The notes under the pieces: generated by a model | Databases searched by the model: none | What the model was told of the DNA's origin: nothing | Seen by the model: only the letters and a program-made list of their open reading frames with translations | Origin: Ensifer oleiphilus | GTDB taxonomy: Bacteria > Pseudomonadota > Alphaproteobacteria > Rhizobiales > Rhizobiaceae | DNA length: 64,000 nt | Assembly (NCBI RefSeq): GCF_013371465.1 | Contig: NZ_JABWDU010000001.1 | Coordinates: forward strand, 124,001 to 188,000 | Direction: 5' to 3' | Shown here: positions 1-9,810 of the stretch, one piece after another | How the letters are laid out: each line of letters starts with the position of its first letter | How positions within the stretch are numbered: the first letter of the stretch is position 1 | Made by a program: the position numbers and the translations under genes

Positions 1-128
1 CCGACCAGCTCGAGGGCATGGAGGTGAAGATCACCCGGCTTGCCCATGGCGTGCCGGTTGGCGGTGAGCTCGACTATCTCGACGAGGGCACGCTGGCTGC
101 GGCCCTTCGCGCCCGCACTTCGATCTGA
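1..128 (+). CDS. recR: RecR recombination mediator, C-terminal end (partial)
   Basis: The last 41 codons of a gene that begins before the window, read from base 3 to the TGA at 126-128. The tail contains '[19 protein letters not shown]' and then '[16 protein letters not shown]', which I recognise as the conserved C-terminus of RecR after the Toprim domain. RecR works with RecO (and RecF) to load RecA on single-stranded gaps. The zinc finger and Toprim motifs lie outside the window, so the call rests on the tail alone. In rhizobia recR normally follows dnaX and the YbaB gene. Confidence 0.85.
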   Translation, partial: DQLEGMEVKITRLAHGVPVGGELDYLDEGTLAAALRARTSI

Positions 129-210
129 CGCCACGACCATGCCGGGGCTTTCGCCTCGACCGCCCGCGATCCAACCGATAAGGCGCGTTGCGGTCTTTCA
201 GTTTAGCTGA

Positions 211-285
211 CTGCGCTTTACGTTCTTGTTTTTGCGCATGTCGTTGTCGCAAAACCGCTGCGCACTTTTGCGCGACACGCTCTAG
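211..285 (-). repeat. Dispersed intergenic palindromic repeat, family A, copy 1
   Basis: This stretch contains TTTTTGCGCATGTCGTTGTC followed by GCAAAACCGCTGCGCACTTT. The same element occurs inverted at 29658-29727. Both copies are in short intergenic regions, and similar elements are very common in Rhizobiaceae chromosomes. The sequence can fold because GTGTCGCGC and the GCGCATGTC-like arms are partly complementary. It lies just upstream of the lytic transglycosylase start at 295, so it is in that gene's leader or promoter region. Confidence 0.75.
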
Positions 286-294
286 GGAAGCCGG

Positions 295-1533
295 ATGCTG
301 AGATTTCTATTACTGTCGACAGTGCTATTCTGCGTTTTCGCGGGCTTGGCCCAGGCCGCCTCGAAAGCCGATGTCGAAAACCAGTTTCGCCAGTGGCTGC
401 AGCGCGACCTCTGGCCCGAGGCGGAAAAATCAGGCGTTTCGGCACAATCCTTCAAAGCGGCATTCGCCGACGTGAAGCTGAACTGGGATCTGCCCGATCT
501 GGCACCTCCCGGTTTCCCCAAGCCGAAGGAGCAGAAGCAGAGCCAGGCCGAGTTCTCCTCGCCCGGCAGCTACTTCTCCGAAAAGCGCCTGCAGGGACTG
601 GCGGCAACCGGGCGCAGCCTTGCGTCCACCCACGCCTCCACCTTGAAGCGGATCGAAAAAACCTATGGCGTTCCCGCGTCGGTGGTCGTGGCGATCTGGG
701 GCCGCGAATCCGGCTTCGGCCGCGCCAAAATCCCCTATCCTGTCGTCGATGTGCTCGCGACGAAGGCCTTCATGTCGACCCGGCCCGATCTGTTCCGCCG
801 CGAGCTGATCGCCGCCTTGCACATCCTCGATAGCGGCGACGTCGAAGAGGCGTCGATGCGCGGCTCCTGGGCCGGCGCCATGGGCCAGCCGCAGTTCATG
901 CCGTCGAGCTTCCTGCAATATGCCGTCGATTTCGACGGCGACGGCCGCCGAGACATCTGGAATTCCGTTCCAGACAGCCTTGGCTCCATCGCCAATTACC
1001 TCGTCAAGAAGGGCTGGCAGCGCGGCCGCGACTGGGGCTTCGAAGTGTCGATCCCGGCGGGCGTCTCCTGCGCGCAGGAAGGCCCTGATCTTGCCCGGCC
1101 GATGGCCGACTGGGCGGCCAAGGGCATCACCCGGATTTCCGGCAAGGCGTTCCCGTCGCATGAGCTTTCCGCGCCCTCGATGATGCTGGTTCCGGCCGGC
1201 ACCCACGGGCCGGAGTTCATCGTCACGCCGAATTTCTACGTGCTCAAGGAATACAACAACTCCGACCTCTATGCTCTGTTCATCGGCAACCTTGCCGATC
1301 GCATCGGCTCGGGCGGCGGCGCCTTCCGCGGACCCTGGGGCGATGTCGGCAACATGCTGCGCTCCGACGTGCTGGCGATGCAGAAGGCACTGGTTGCCAA
1401 GGGCTACGATGTCGGCAAGGCCGATGGGCTCGCCGGCTACAAGACGCGCCGCTCGCTCGGCGACTGGCAGGCCAGGAACGGCCTCAAGTCGACCTGCTTC
1501 CCCGATGCCTCGCTGAAGGCGAAGCTTCGATAA
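295..1533 (+). CDS. Lytic murein transglycosylase, MltB-like family, with C-terminal peptidoglycan-binding domain
   Basis: A 412-residue exported enzyme predicted to cleave the N-acetylmuramic acid to N-acetylglucosamine bond of peptidoglycan, leaving 1,6-anhydro ends. Residues 1-21 form a signal peptide ending AQA|A. The catalytic region contains 'IWGRESGFGR', with the likely acid Glu at residue 138, followed by 'GAMGQPQFMPSSF' and 'DFDGDGRRDIW', all typical of the MltB family. Residues about 348-405 look like a PG_binding_1 repeat. There is no lipobox cysteine, so it is probably a soluble periplasmic form and not a lipoprotein like E. coli MltB. It stands alone and converges on the MFS gene. 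Confidence 0.9.
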   Translation: MLRFLLLSTVLFCVFAGLAQAASKADVENQFRQWLQRDLWPEAEKSGVSAQSFKAAFADVKLNWDLPDLAPPGFPKPKEQKQSQAEFSSPGSYFSEKRLQGLAATGRSLASTHASTLKRIEKTYGVPASVVVAIWGRESGFGRAKIPYPVVDVLATKAFMSTRPDLFRRELIAALHILDSGDVEEASMRGSWAGAMGQPQFMPSSFLQYAVDFDGDGRRDIWNSVPDSLGSIANYLVKKGWQRGRDWGFEVSIPAGVSCAQEGPDLARPMADWAAKGITRISGKAFPSHELSAPSMMLVPAGTHGPEFIVTPNFYVLKEYNNSDLYALFIGNLADRIGSGGGAFRGPWGDVGNMLRSDVLAMQKALVAKGYDVGKADGLAGYKTRRSLGDWQARNGLKSTCFPDASLKAKLR

Positions 1534-1618
1534 GCGGTCACTCTCCTTTGGCGGCTGAGAACGTTCGGGTCGTCCAGCTTCGAAGGGTTGGTGCGCGCCC
1601 GGTTTCGGGCGCGTCCCG

Positions 1619-3253
1619 TCAGTGCATATCGACGTCCACCTGGCGCTTGTAGCGTTCATAGTGCGTCGGAACGATCGTCTGGCGCTCGATCATGCGGTGC
1701 ACTCGCGGCGGTGCAGTACCCCGATGCAGCGCCGTCAGCTTGTCGCCGACCGAGGCGTCGGCCTGGGTGCGGCGCTGGTTGTGGCGCACATATTCCACCC
1801 AGGTCGGCACGTGATAGGTCTCCGTCCAGGTCGTCGGAATTTCGAGGTCGCGCATCAGCGCCCAATGGCCGGCGCCGTCCCGGATGCGGATGCGCCGCCG
1901 TTCAGCCATGGTTTCCAGGAATTCCGGAATGTCGGCATCGTCGATCTCGTAATCGATCATGATGACGATCGGGCCGCTACGGGGCTTCAGGTCCAGTTCG
2001 AGCAGCGGCTCGTTGAAGCGGTTGAGCGGATCGAGGTTGAGCGACTTGAACTCCGGCAAGGGCAGGCGCAGGCCGACGGCCGCCCCCGCCAGCATCAATA
2101 AACAGGACGCAAACAGCGCGTTGGTGGCGCCATATTGCTCGGCCGTCGTGCCCCAGAGCCAGCTGCCGCCGGCAATGCCGCCGAAGGTCATAGTCTGGTA
2201 GAGTGACAGCGCCCGGCCGACCACCCAGCGCGGCGCCGAAAGCTGGACGGTGGTGTTGAAGAGCGACAGCGCCAGCACCCAGGACGCGCCGGAAGCAAGC
2301 AGCATGAGACAGCTGAGCCACGCATAGGGGCTGAAGGCGATCACCAGCGTGCTCAAGGCAAAACCGCCGAAGGCCAGGCGAACGATCGCCTCGCTCGACA
2401 TCATTTCGCGCAGTCTTGCGCTCAGCAAGGCGCCGCCGATCGCGCCGAGGCCGAAGGCGCCGAGCATGAGGCCGTAGGTGAGCGGGCCGCCCTGGACGAG
2501 ATTGCGTGCCACCAGCGGCAGAAGTGCGAGAATGGCGCTCGCCGAAAGGCCGAACAGGAAGCCGCGCACCAGCACCTTGCCGATATTGGGCGACATGACG
2601 ACATAGCGCAGGCCCGCCGTGATCGCCCGGCCGAGCGTTTCGCGCGGCAGCGGGCTCATGGTCACTTCGCGCCGCCAGCGCACCAGCGCAAACAGGATGG
2701 CGAAGTAGCTGAGCGAGTTGGCGGCAAAGGCGGCCGCCGCACCCGCCGTCGCCACGATCACGCCGCCGATCGCCGGGCCGACGCTGCGGGTGATGTTGAA
2801 GCCCATGCTGTTGAGTGCGACCGCCGCCGGCAGGTCGTCCCGCGGGACCATGTCGCCGACCGAGGCCTGCCAGGAGGGGTTGTTGAGCGCGGTGCCGCAG
2901 CCGATCAGGAAGGTGAAGAGCAGAAGCAGCCAGGGCGTGATTATGCCGAGATAGGCGCACACGGTCAGAAGTGCGGACACCGTCAGCATGAAACACTGCG
3001 CGATCAGCATGATCCGTCGCCGGTCGAAATTATCGGCCAGCGCGCCGGAGACCAGCGAGAACATCATGATGGGAAGGGCGGTCGATGCCTGCACCAGCGC
3101 CACCATGTTGGCCGAGGAGGAAATCGAGGTCATCAACCAGGCGGCGCCGACCGACTGGATGAGGCCGCCGAAGTTGGAGGCGAGGCTTGCGATCCAGATG
3201 GTGCGGAAGATGTCATGCTTGAAGGGGGCCAGTGGCGATATACGGGTGGGCAC
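1619..3253 (-). CDS. MFS exporter of the MFS_3/EntS type with a soluble C-terminal extension
   Basis: A 544-residue inner-membrane transporter. The first ~400 residues form about 12 hydrophobic helices with an MFS loop motif ('GALADNFDRRR' near residues 70-80). A soluble tail of about 120 residues follows, beginning near 'PIVIMIDYEI' and ending in 'HYERYKRQVDVDMH'. MFS_3 proteins (EntS-like) often carry such a tail, which resembles an antibiotic-biosynthesis-monooxygenase ferredoxin-like fold. The substrate is unknown; siderophore or drug export is the family precedent. It is transcribed divergently from the rimP operon, with 275 bases between the starts. Confidence 0.85.
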   Translation of the reverse strand: MPTRISPLAPFKHDIFRTIWIASLASNFGGLIQSVGAAWLMTSISSSANMVALVQASTALPIMMFSLVSGALADNFDRRRIMLIAQCFMLTVSALLTVCAYLGIITPWLLLLFTFLIGCGTALNNPSWQASVGDMVPRDDLPAAVALNSMGFNITRSVGPAIGGVIVATAGAAAAFAANSLSYFAILFALVRWRREVTMSPLPRETLGRAITAGLRYVVMSPNIGKVLVRGFLFGLSASAILALLPLVARNLVQGGPLTYGLMLGAFGLGAIGGALLSARLREMMSSEAIVRLAFGGFALSTLVIAFSPYAWLSCLMLLASGASWVLALSLFNTTVQLSAPRWVVGRALSLYQTMTFGGIAGGSWLWGTTAEQYGATNALFASCLLMLAGAAVGLRLPLPEFKSLNLDPLNRFNEPLLELDLKPRSGPIVIMIDYEIDDADIPEFLETMAERRRIRIRDGAGHWALMRDLEIPTTWTETYHVPTWVEYVRHNQRRTQADASVGDKLTALHRGTAPPRVHRMIERQTIVPTHYERYKRQVDVDMH

Positions 3254-3413
3254 CTCGTCTTCTCTCTTGTGTCTTTTGATTGCGATATCGAAGCGGTTCG
3301 TTGTCTGTTATAAACCTCGAAGACCGAAGTGCCAGCCGCTGAAACTTGCCGTCGCATCGATTGCCTGCCGCCCGCACCGGTGCGGCGCGTTGGACCGCCA
3401 CCGGTGGAACACC

Positions 3414-3442
3414 TTGCAATTTGCGGCAACGAGGCGTATATG
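3414..3442 (+). promoter_or_regulatory. Candidate housekeeping promoter of the rimP-nusA-infB operon
   Basis: TTGCAA at 3414-3419 and TATATG at 3437-3442 are separated by 17 bases, the preferred spacing for sigma-70 type promoters. It would start transcription near 3449, about 20 bases before the terminator hairpin at 3471. Predicted by eye only. Confidence 0.5.
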
Positions 3443-3470
3443 GGCCTCAAATTCTTGATCGGTAGATGAA

Positions 3471-3500
3471 GAGTGGGCCCGTCAGGACCCGCTCTTTTTT
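3471..3500 (+). terminator. Intrinsic terminator in the rimP leader (possible attenuator)
   Basis: GAGTGGG (3471-3477) pairs with CCCGCTC (3488-3494) with one G-U pair, and six T residues follow directly (3495-3500). It lies between the candidate promoter and the rimP start at 3529, so it would terminate a leader of about 50 bases unless it is suppressed. Confidence 0.7.
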
Positions 3501-3528
3501 ATTAGCCGGTCCCATGAGGAGACATCGT

Positions 3529-4149
3529 TTGTCCGATCCGACAACGGCTGAAATTGAAAATGAACCCCGCCTGATCACCGAAACCGGTCTCGATCAGCGC
3601 ATCGCCGAAATCATCGAGCCGGTGCTGATACCGATGGGCTATCGCCTGGTGCGCGTGCGCATGTCCGGCCAGAACGGCATGACGCTGCAGATCATGGCCG
3701 AGCGCAACGACGGCACCATGACCGTCGAAGATTGCGAAGCGATCTCGATGGCTATTTCCCCGGTTCTCGATGTGGAAGATCCGGTCGACAAGGCGTATCA
3801 TCTGGAAGTGTCGTCGCCCGGCATCGATCGCCCGATGGTGCGCAAGTCGGATTTCTTCCGCTGGCAGGGTCACCTCCTGAAATGCGAAACCTCGGTGCTG
3901 GTCGAGGGCCGCAAGCGTTTCCGTGGTAAGATCGTGTCCGTGGATGCGGATGGTTTCCAGATCGAGCGCGATCAGCCGGCCTATGGCGAGGAAGCGACGG
4001 TCACCATTCCGTTCACCACGCTTGCGGAAGCGCGGTTGATCCTGACCGACGATCTGATCCGCGACGCCCTGACGGCCGACAAGAAGGCCAAGGCAGCGCG
4101 CGCCGCGAACGAGAATTTCGAAGACGAAGATTCACCTATCGAAGAATAA
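3529..4149 (+). CDS. rimP: Ribosome maturation factor RimP
   Basis: RimP helps assemble the 30S subunit. I chose the TTG at 3529 because AGGAGA sits 6-7 bases upstream and the resulting N-terminus ([10 protein letters not shown]...) fits rhizobial RimP. An in-frame ATG at 3514 and another at 3466 give longer forms, the latter reading through the terminator. The 206-residue protein has the N-terminal domain (about residues 14-95, ending '[20 protein letters not shown]', the family hallmark) and a C-terminal SH3-like domain (about 100-175), then an acidic and lysine-rich tail. It is the first gene of the operon; nusA follows after 49 bases. Confidence 0.93.
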   Translation: MSDPTTAEIENEPRLITETGLDQRIAEIIEPVLIPMGYRLVRVRMSGQNGMTLQIMAERNDGTMTVEDCEAISMAISPVLDVEDPVDKAYHLEVSSPGIDRPMVRKSDFFRWQGHLLKCETSVLVEGRKRFRGKIVSVDADGFQIERDQPAYGEEATVTIPFTTLAEARLILTDDLIRDALTADKKAKAARAANENFEDEDSPIEE

Positions 4150-4198
4150 AAAGCCGGGGCGGTGCTTGAGGCCCCCTGCAACCAGACGGAGACATGAG

Positions 4199-5815
4199 AT
4201 GGCAGTCAGTGCTAACCGGCTCGAGCTTCTGCAGATCGCAGATGCAGTGGCACGCGAAAAGGTGATCGACCGCGAGATCGTTCTGGCCGCGATGGCCGAT
4301 GCGATCCAGAAGGCCGCGCGCTCCCGCTATGGTTCGGAATCCAACATCCGCGCCGACATCAATTCCAAGACCGGTGAAATCCGCCTGCAGCGTCTCCTGG
4401 AAGTGGTCGAGAAGGCGGAAGACTATTCCACCCAGATCCCACTCGAACTGGCCCGCGACCGCAACCCGGACGCCAAGCTCGGCGACTTCATTGCCGATCC
4501 GCTGCCACCGATGGATTTCGGCCGTATCGCCGCCCAGTCTGCCAAGCAGGTCATCGTGCAGAAGGTTCGCGAAGCCGAACGTGACCGCCAGTTCGACGAG
4601 TTCAAGGATCGCGTCGGCGAAATCGTCAACGGCACCGTTAAGCGCGTCGAATACGGCAATGTCATCGTCGATCTCGGCCGTGGCGAAGGCATCATCCGTC
4701 GCGACGAAATGATCCCGCGCGAAAACATGCGTTACGGCGACCGCGTTCGTGCCTTCGTCTACGACGTTCGCCGCGAACAGCGCGGGCCCCAGATCTTCCT
4801 GTCGCGCACGCATCCGCAGTTCATGGTCAAGCTCTTCACCATGGAAGTGCCTGAAATCTACGACGGCATCATCCAGATCAAGTCGGTCGCCCGTGACCCG
4901 GGTTCGCGCGCCAAGATCGCCGTCATCTCGAATGACAGCTCGATCGACCCGGTCGGCGCCTGCGTCGGTATGCGCGGTTCGCGCGTTCAGGCCGTCGTCG
5001 GCGAGTTGCAGGGCGAAAAGATCGATATCATTCCGTGGTCGCAGGATCCGGCATCGTTCATCGTCAACGCGCTGCAGCCGGCCGAAGTCGCCAAGGTCGT
5101 TCTCGACGAAGACGCAGAGCGCATCGAAGTGGTCGTCCCCGACGAACAGCTGTCGCTCGCCATCGGCCGTCGCGGCCAGAACGTTCGCCTCGCGTCTCAG
5201 CTGACGGGCTGGGATATCGACATCCTCACCGAGCAGGAAGAAAGCGAACGCCGCCAGAAGGAATTCAACGAGCGGACCAACCTGTTCATGGACTCGCTCG
5301 ACGTCGACGAAATGGTCGGCCAGGTTCTGGCTTCCGAAGGCTTTGCAGCCGTCGAGGAGCTCGCCTATGTCGATCTCGACGAAATCGCCTCGATCGACGG
5401 CTTCGACGACGAAACCGCCACCGAAATCCAGACCCGCGCCCGCGAGTTCCTGGACAGGCTCGAAGCCGAGATGGATGCCAAGCGCAAGGAACTCGGCGTT
5501 GCCGACGAACTGCGCACGATCAATGGCCTGACCAGCCCGATGCTGGTCGCGCTCGGCGAGGAAGGCATCAAGACCATCGAGGACTTTGCCGGTTGCGCCG
5601 CCGACGACCTGGTCGGCTGGAGCGAACGCAAGGACGGCGAGACCAAGCGCTTCGAGGGCACGTTCTCGAAGTTCGAGGTGTCGCGCGCCGATGCTGAAGC
5701 CATGATCGTTCAGGCCCGCCTCGCTGCCGGCTGGATCACGGAAGACGATCTTGCCGTCGAGCAGGAAGAAGAAGAGGCGATCGAGGTTGCCGAAGGCGCG
5801 GAACAGGACGCCTGA
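4199..5815 (+). CDS. nusA: Transcription termination/antitermination factor NusA
   Basis: NusA binds RNA polymerase and nascent RNA to modulate pausing, termination and antitermination. The ATG at 4199 has ACGGAG about eight bases upstream and gives the family N-terminus [12 protein letters not shown]. The 538-residue product has the polymerase-binding N-terminal domain (1-130), an S1 domain near 137-200 ('[16 protein letters not shown]'), two KH domains to about 370 ('[20 protein letters not shown]' and '[19 protein letters not shown]'), then two helix-hairpin-helix repeats. The tail is rich in glutamate. Its stop overlaps the next gene by one base (TGATG), which suggests coupled translation. 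Confidence 0.97.
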   Translation: MAVSANRLELLQIADAVAREKVIDREIVLAAMADAIQKAARSRYGSESNIRADINSKTGEIRLQRLLEVVEKAEDYSTQIPLELARDRNPDAKLGDFIADPLPPMDFGRIAAQSAKQVIVQKVREAERDRQFDEFKDRVGEIVNGTVKRVEYGNVIVDLGRGEGIIRRDEMIPRENMRYGDRVRAFVYDVRREQRGPQIFLSRTHPQFMVKLFTMEVPEIYDGIIQIKSVARDPGSRAKIAVISNDSSIDPVGACVGMRGSRVQAVVGELQGEKIDIIPWSQDPASFIVNALQPAEVAKVVLDEDAERIEVVVPDEQLSLAIGRRGQNVRLASQLTGWDIDILTEQEESERRQKEFNERTNLFMDSLDVDEMVGQVLASEGFAAVEELAYVDLDEIASIDGFDDETATEIQTRAREFLDRLEAEMDAKRKELGVADELRTINGLTSPMLVALGEEGIKTIEDFAGCAADDLVGWSERKDGETKRFEGTFSKFEVSRADAEAMIVQARLAAGWITEDDLAVEQEEEEAIEVAEGAEQDA

Positions 5816-6513
5816 TGGCGACCACCGCATCGACTGACGCTGACGCTCTGCCTTCGGACAACGGTCCGAAGGACAAGAGCGGCAGCACCCGGACTTGCAT
5901 CGTGACGCGCGAGAGTGGCTCGCCCGACGATCTGATCCGCTTCGTCGCCGGACCCGACGGCCGCATCGTTCCCGATCTGAAGCGTCAGCTTCCGGGGCGC
6001 GGCTGCTGGATCAAGGCGGAGCGGGCGCTGGTTGAAAAGGCCATGGCGAAGAAGCTCTTTGCCCGTGCCTTGAAGGCCGACGTCAAGGTCGATGCGACGC
6101 TGGCCGACGACGTGGACAGGCTGCTCGTAGAGCAGCTTGCCGGCATGATGAACATGGCGCGCAAGGCGGCCCAGTTCATCTCCGGCGCAACGAAGACGGA
6201 GCAGGCCGTTCGTGGATTGGCGGCGCTCGCCGTCTTTCATGCGAGCGATGCGGCCGCCGACGGCGTCCGCAAGATTGACCAGGCCCGCAAGGCAATGAGC
6301 TTTGTGGTTGAAGATGAAACGGAAATACCCGCGTTCCGCCCCTTTTCGGCGGCGGAAATGGAGGGCCTTTTGGGAAGTAATGCTTTTATCCATGCCGCAA
6401 CGCTTGCAGGGCAGGCGGGTGAGGGTGTAGTGAAGCGCGCAATCATGCTCGAAAAGTACCGTGGATCCGTCCCGGTCCGGGCCGAAGGCGGCGCTGGCAA
6501 GCCACAGCAATGA
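5815..6513 (+). CDS. YlxR/DUF448 RNA-binding protein fused to an L7Ae-type domain
   Basis: A 232-residue protein encoded between nusA and infB, the standard position for YlxR. Residues about 24-85 are the YlxR domain ('RTCIVTRESG' and 'PGRGCWIKAE'). Residues about 105-205 resemble a ribosomal L7Ae-like RNA-binding domain ('MNMARKAAQFISGATKTEQA'). The fusion is usual in alphaproteobacteria. It probably binds RNA on polymerase or ribosomes; in Bacillus YlxR has been linked to RNase P and to transcription, but the role here is inferred. The ATG overlaps the nusA stop. Confidence 0.9.
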   Translation: MATTASTDADALPSDNGPKDKSGSTRTCIVTRESGSPDDLIRFVAGPDGRIVPDLKRQLPGRGCWIKAERALVEKAMAKKLFARALKADVKVDATLADDVDRLLVEQLAGMMNMARKAAQFISGATKTEQAVRGLAALAVFHASDAAADGVRKIDQARKAMSFVVEDETEIPAFRPFSAAEMEGLLGSNAFIHAATLAGQAGEGVVKRAIMLEKYRGSVPVRAEGGAGKPQQ

Positions 6514-6618
6514 CCCGCGTCACCGGCAAAATCCGGCATCGCGTACATTGTTTGAGACAATTTGGAAGACAGGGTCAGGTGATACGCATCCGGCCCTGAT
6601 CGCTAGGAACGGAACGGA

Positions 6619-9321
6619 ATGACCGACAACAACGACGACAAGACAGGCAGCGCAGCAGGCAAGAAGACGCTGACCCTGAAGCCCTCCGGGGTTTCGCAGG
6701 GGACCGTGCGTCAGGACATGGGCCGTGGCCGCACCAAGGCGGTCGTGGTCGAAACCAAGAAACGCCCCTTCCATCGCCCGAAGGACGAGCGCCCGATCAC
6801 GCCGGTTGCCGCTACTCCCGCTGCCCGGCCGGTCGAGCAGCGTCCGGCTCCGCCGCAGCCTTCGGGCCGTCCGGCACCGCAGCCGCAGCAGCATCAGACC
6901 CGCCAGGAAGCCAACCAGGCGAACCGTCCGCGCGTCGGCGTCGTTCTGAACCAGCTTTCCGCCGGTGAGATCGATGCGCGCCGCCGTGCTCTGGCCGAAG
7001 CGCAGATCCGCGAAGCGGAAGAAGCGATCGTCCGCGCCGAGAACGAAGCGCGCCGCAAGCGTGAGGAAGAAGCCCGTCTCCTGCAGGAGAAGGAAGACGC
7101 CGCACGCCGCGCCGCGGAAGAAGCAGCCCGCCCGGCTGTCGAGCCCGAAGCCAAGGCAGAAGAGGTTGTCGAAGAGCGCCCAGCGGCTGCTCGCGCGCCG
7201 GCTTCCACCGAGCGTCGCCCCGACAGCCGTCCGCAGGCCGGAAGGCCCGCTGCCGCACCGGCAGCCGGCGTTCCGACACCGGCACCGGCCGGTGCTCTGC
7301 GCGGCCGCAAGGTTGACAACGAAAAGGACGACGATCGTAGCGCTCGCCCCGGCGCAGGTCCGGTCCGCGGCAAGGTTGTGCGTCCGGAGCCGGCAAAGCC
7401 GGTCACGCGCCCGAAGGGTGACGATGGTCGCCGCCAGGGCAAGCTGACGCTGACCACGGCTGCCGACGAGGATGCCGGCCAGCGCGCCCGTTCGCTGTCG
7501 GCAATGCGTCGCCGCCAGGAGAAGTTCAAGCGCAGCCAGATGCAGGAGACCCGCGAGAAGATTTCGCGCGAAGTCGTTCTGCCGGAAACCATTACCATTC
7601 AGGAACTGTCGCAGCGCATGTCCGAACGCGCCGTCGACGTCATCAAGTACCTGATGAAGGAAGGCCAGATGATGAAGCCCGGCGATCTGATCGACGCCGA
7701 CCTGGCTGAACTCATCGCCGGCGAATTCGGCCACACCGTGAAGCGCGTTTCCGAGTCCGACGTCGAAGAAGGCATCTTCAACGTTTCCGACATCGAGGAC
7801 GAACTGGTTTCGCGTCCGCCGATCGTCACGATCATGGGTCACGTCGACCACGGCAAGACTTCGCTGCTCGACGCCATCCGTCATGCGAACGTTGTTGCCG
7901 GCGAAGCGGGTGGCATCACCCAGCACATCGGCGCCTACCAGGTCGAGCAGAACGGTCACAAGATTACCTTCATCGACACCCCCGGCCACGCGGCGTTCAC
8001 CGCCATGCGTGCTCGTGGCGCCCAGGCGACCGACATTGCCATTCTGGTGGTTGCGGCCGACGACAGCGTGATGCCGCAGACGATCGAATCCATCAACCAC
8101 GCCAAGGCGGCTGGTGTTCCGATCATCGTGGCGATCAACAAGATCGACAAGCCGACGGCCAATGCCCAGAAGGTTCGCACCGAACTTCTGCAGCACGAAG
8201 TCTTCGTCGAATCCATGGGCGGTGAAGTCCTCGACGTCGAAGTTTCGGCGAAGGCCGGAACCAACCTCGACAAGCTGCTCGAAGCCATCCTACTTCAGGC
8301 CGAAATCCTCGACCTCAAGGCCAATCCGAACCGGACGGCCGAAGGCACTGTGGTTGAAGCCGAGCTCGACCGCGGTCGCGGTGCGGTTGCGACCGTTCTC
8401 GTCCAGAAGGGCACGCTGCGTCCGGGCCAGATCATCGTTGCCGGCGACCAGTGGGGCCGTGTGCGCGCCCTGGTCAACGACAAGGGTGAGCACGTCAAGG
8501 AAGCCGGTCCCTCCATGCCGGTTGAAGTTCTCGGCCTGTCGGGTACGCCGGCAGCGGGCGACAAGTTCGCCGTCGTCGAAAACGAAAGCCGCGCTCGCGA
8601 GATCTCGGAATACCGTCTGCGGCTTGCCCGCGACAAGGCGGTTGCCCGTCAATCCGGTTCGCGCGGTTCGCTCGAACAGATGATGACCCAGCTTCAGACC
8701 TCTGGTCTCAAGGAGTTCCCGCTCGTCATCAAGGGCGACGTGCAGGGCTCGATCGAAGCAATCGCCGGTGCGCTGGAGAAGCTCGGAACCGACGAAGTGC
8801 GTGCGCGCATCGTCCATTCGGGTGCCGGCGGTATCACCGAGTCGGATATCTCGCTCGCAGAAGCTTCGAATGCCGCCATCATCGGCTTCAACGTTCGCGC
8901 CAACAACCAGGCCCGTTCGGCAGCCGAGCGCGCAGGCATCGAAATCCGCTACTACAACATCATCTACGATCTGGTGGATGACGTTAAGGCGGCGATGTCC
9001 GGCCTGCTTTCGCCCGAGCGCCGCGAAACCTTCCTCGGCAACGCCGAGATCATGGAGGTTTTCAACATCACCAAGGTCGGCAAGGTCGCGGGTTGCCGCG
9101 TCACCGAAGGCAAGGTCGAGCGTGGCGTCGGCGTCCGTCTGGTTCGCGACAACGTCGTTATCCACGAAGGCAAGCTCAAGACGCTCAAGCGTTTCAAGGA
9201 CGAAGTCTCGGAAGTCAACGTCGGTCAGGAATGCGGTATGGCGTTCGAGAACTACGAAGACATTCGCGCCGGCGACACGATCGAGTGCTTCCGCGTCGAA
9301 CACATCACGCGGACGCTGTAA
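6619..9321 (+). CDS. infB: Translation initiation factor IF-2
   Basis: IF-2 is the GTPase that brings initiator tRNA to the 30S subunit. The 900-residue form has a long, low-complexity N-terminus (1-310, rich in Ala, Pro, Arg and Glu, with a coiled-coil-like charged stretch near 120-175), then the IF2_N domain and the G domain. The P-loop 'GHVDHGKT' is at residues 407-414, 'DTPGHAAFT' follows, and 'NKIDKP' is near 513. Domains II, III and the tRNA-binding C-terminus complete it. GGAACGGAACGG precedes the ATG. The length is typical of rhizobial IF-2. Confidence 0.97.
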   Translation: MTDNNDDKTGSAAGKKTLTLKPSGVSQGTVRQDMGRGRTKAVVVETKKRPFHRPKDERPITPVAATPAARPVEQRPAPPQPSGRPAPQPQQHQTRQEANQANRPRVGVVLNQLSAGEIDARRRALAEAQIREAEEAIVRAENEARRKREEEARLLQEKEDAARRAAEEAARPAVEPEAKAEEVVEERPAAARAPASTERRPDSRPQAGRPAAAPAAGVPTPAPAGALRGRKVDNEKDDDRSARPGAGPVRGKVVRPEPAKPVTRPKGDDGRRQGKLTLTTAADEDAGQRARSLSAMRRRQEKFKRSQMQETREKISREVVLPETITIQELSQRMSERAVDVIKYLMKEGQMMKPGDLIDADLAELIAGEFGHTVKRVSESDVEEGIFNVSDIEDELVSRPPIVTIMGHVDHGKTSLLDAIRHANVVAGEAGGITQHIGAYQVEQNGHKITFIDTPGHAAFTAMRARGAQATDIAILVVAADDSVMPQTIESINHAKAAGVPIIVAINKIDKPTANAQKVRTELLQHEVFVESMGGEVLDVEVSAKAGTNLDKLLEAILLQAEILDLKANPNRTAEGTVVEAELDRGRGAVATVLVQKGTLRPGQIIVAGDQWGRVRALVNDKGEHVKEAGPSMPVEVLGLSGTPAAGDKFAVVENESRAREISEYRLRLARDKAVARQSGSRGSLEQMMTQLQTSGLKEFPLVIKGDVQGSIEAIAGALEKLGTDEVRARIVHSGAGGITESDISLAEASNAAIIGFNVRANNQARSAAERAGIEIRYYNIIYDLVDDVKAAMSGLLSPERRETFLGNAEIMEVFNITKVGKVAGCRVTEGKVERGVGVRLVRDNVVIHEGKLKTLKRFKDEVSEVNVGQECGMAFENYEDIRAGDTIECFRVEHITRTL

Positions 9322-9343
9322 GATCCGTCCGATTAGAAATTGT

Positions 9344-9381
9344 GCGGGCGCCGGGTTATCCTTCGGCGCTCGCATTTTTTT
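9344..9381 (+). terminator. Intrinsic terminator between infB and rbfA
   Basis: GCGGGCGCCG (9344-9353) pairs with CGGCGCTCGC (9364-9373) with one wobble pair, and ATTTTTTT follows. Strong enough to end or thin transcription before rbfA and truB. Confidence 0.8.
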
Positions 9382-9394
9382 GAGGTATTGACCA

Positions 9395-9802
9395 ATGACC
9401 AGAGCCACATCCTCTGCCCCCAATCAGCGCATGCTGCGCATCGCAGAACAGGTGCGCGCCGCGATCACGCAGGTTCTGCAGCGTGGCGACGTCCGCGATC
9501 CTGTGATCGAGAAGACGCTGATCGCGATTTCCGAAGTCCGCATGTCGCCCGATCTGAAGATCGCCACCGCCTTCGTGACGCCGCTCGGCGTTCCCGACCA
9601 TGCCGAGGTCATCGAGGCGCTGAACAAGCACGCCAAGTACATCCGCGGCCGTCTCGGCCCGCAGTTGCGCCAGTTGAAGTACATGCCGGAGGTTCGCTTC
9701 CGCGACGATACGAGCTTCGACAACTACAAGAAGATCGACGCCCTCCTTCGCTCGCCGGAAGTCAGCCGCGATCTCGATCCGAATACCGACGACGAAGAAT
9801 AG
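9395..9802 (+). CDS. rbfA: Ribosome-binding factor A
   Basis: RbfA assists 16S rRNA 5'-end maturation and cold-adapted 30S assembly. The 135-residue product has the single KH-like domain of the family, with '[20 protein letters not shown]', '[18 protein letters not shown]' and '[15 protein letters not shown]'. The ATG at 9395 follows GAGG by eight bases. It is in the canonical place after infB, but behind an intrinsic terminator, and eight bases before truB. Confidence 0.96.
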   Translation: MTRATSSAPNQRMLRIAEQVRAAITQVLQRGDVRDPVIEKTLIAISEVRMSPDLKIATAFVTPLGVPDHAEVIEALNKHAKYIRGRLGPQLRQLKYMPEVRFRDDTSFDNYKKIDALLRSPEVSRDLDPNTDDEE

Positions 9803-9810
9803 AAGAGTTC

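Noticed and set aside
4136-5830. A 564-codon open frame antisense to nusA
   Set aside because: Exact shadow of nusA with no ribosome binding site and no domain.
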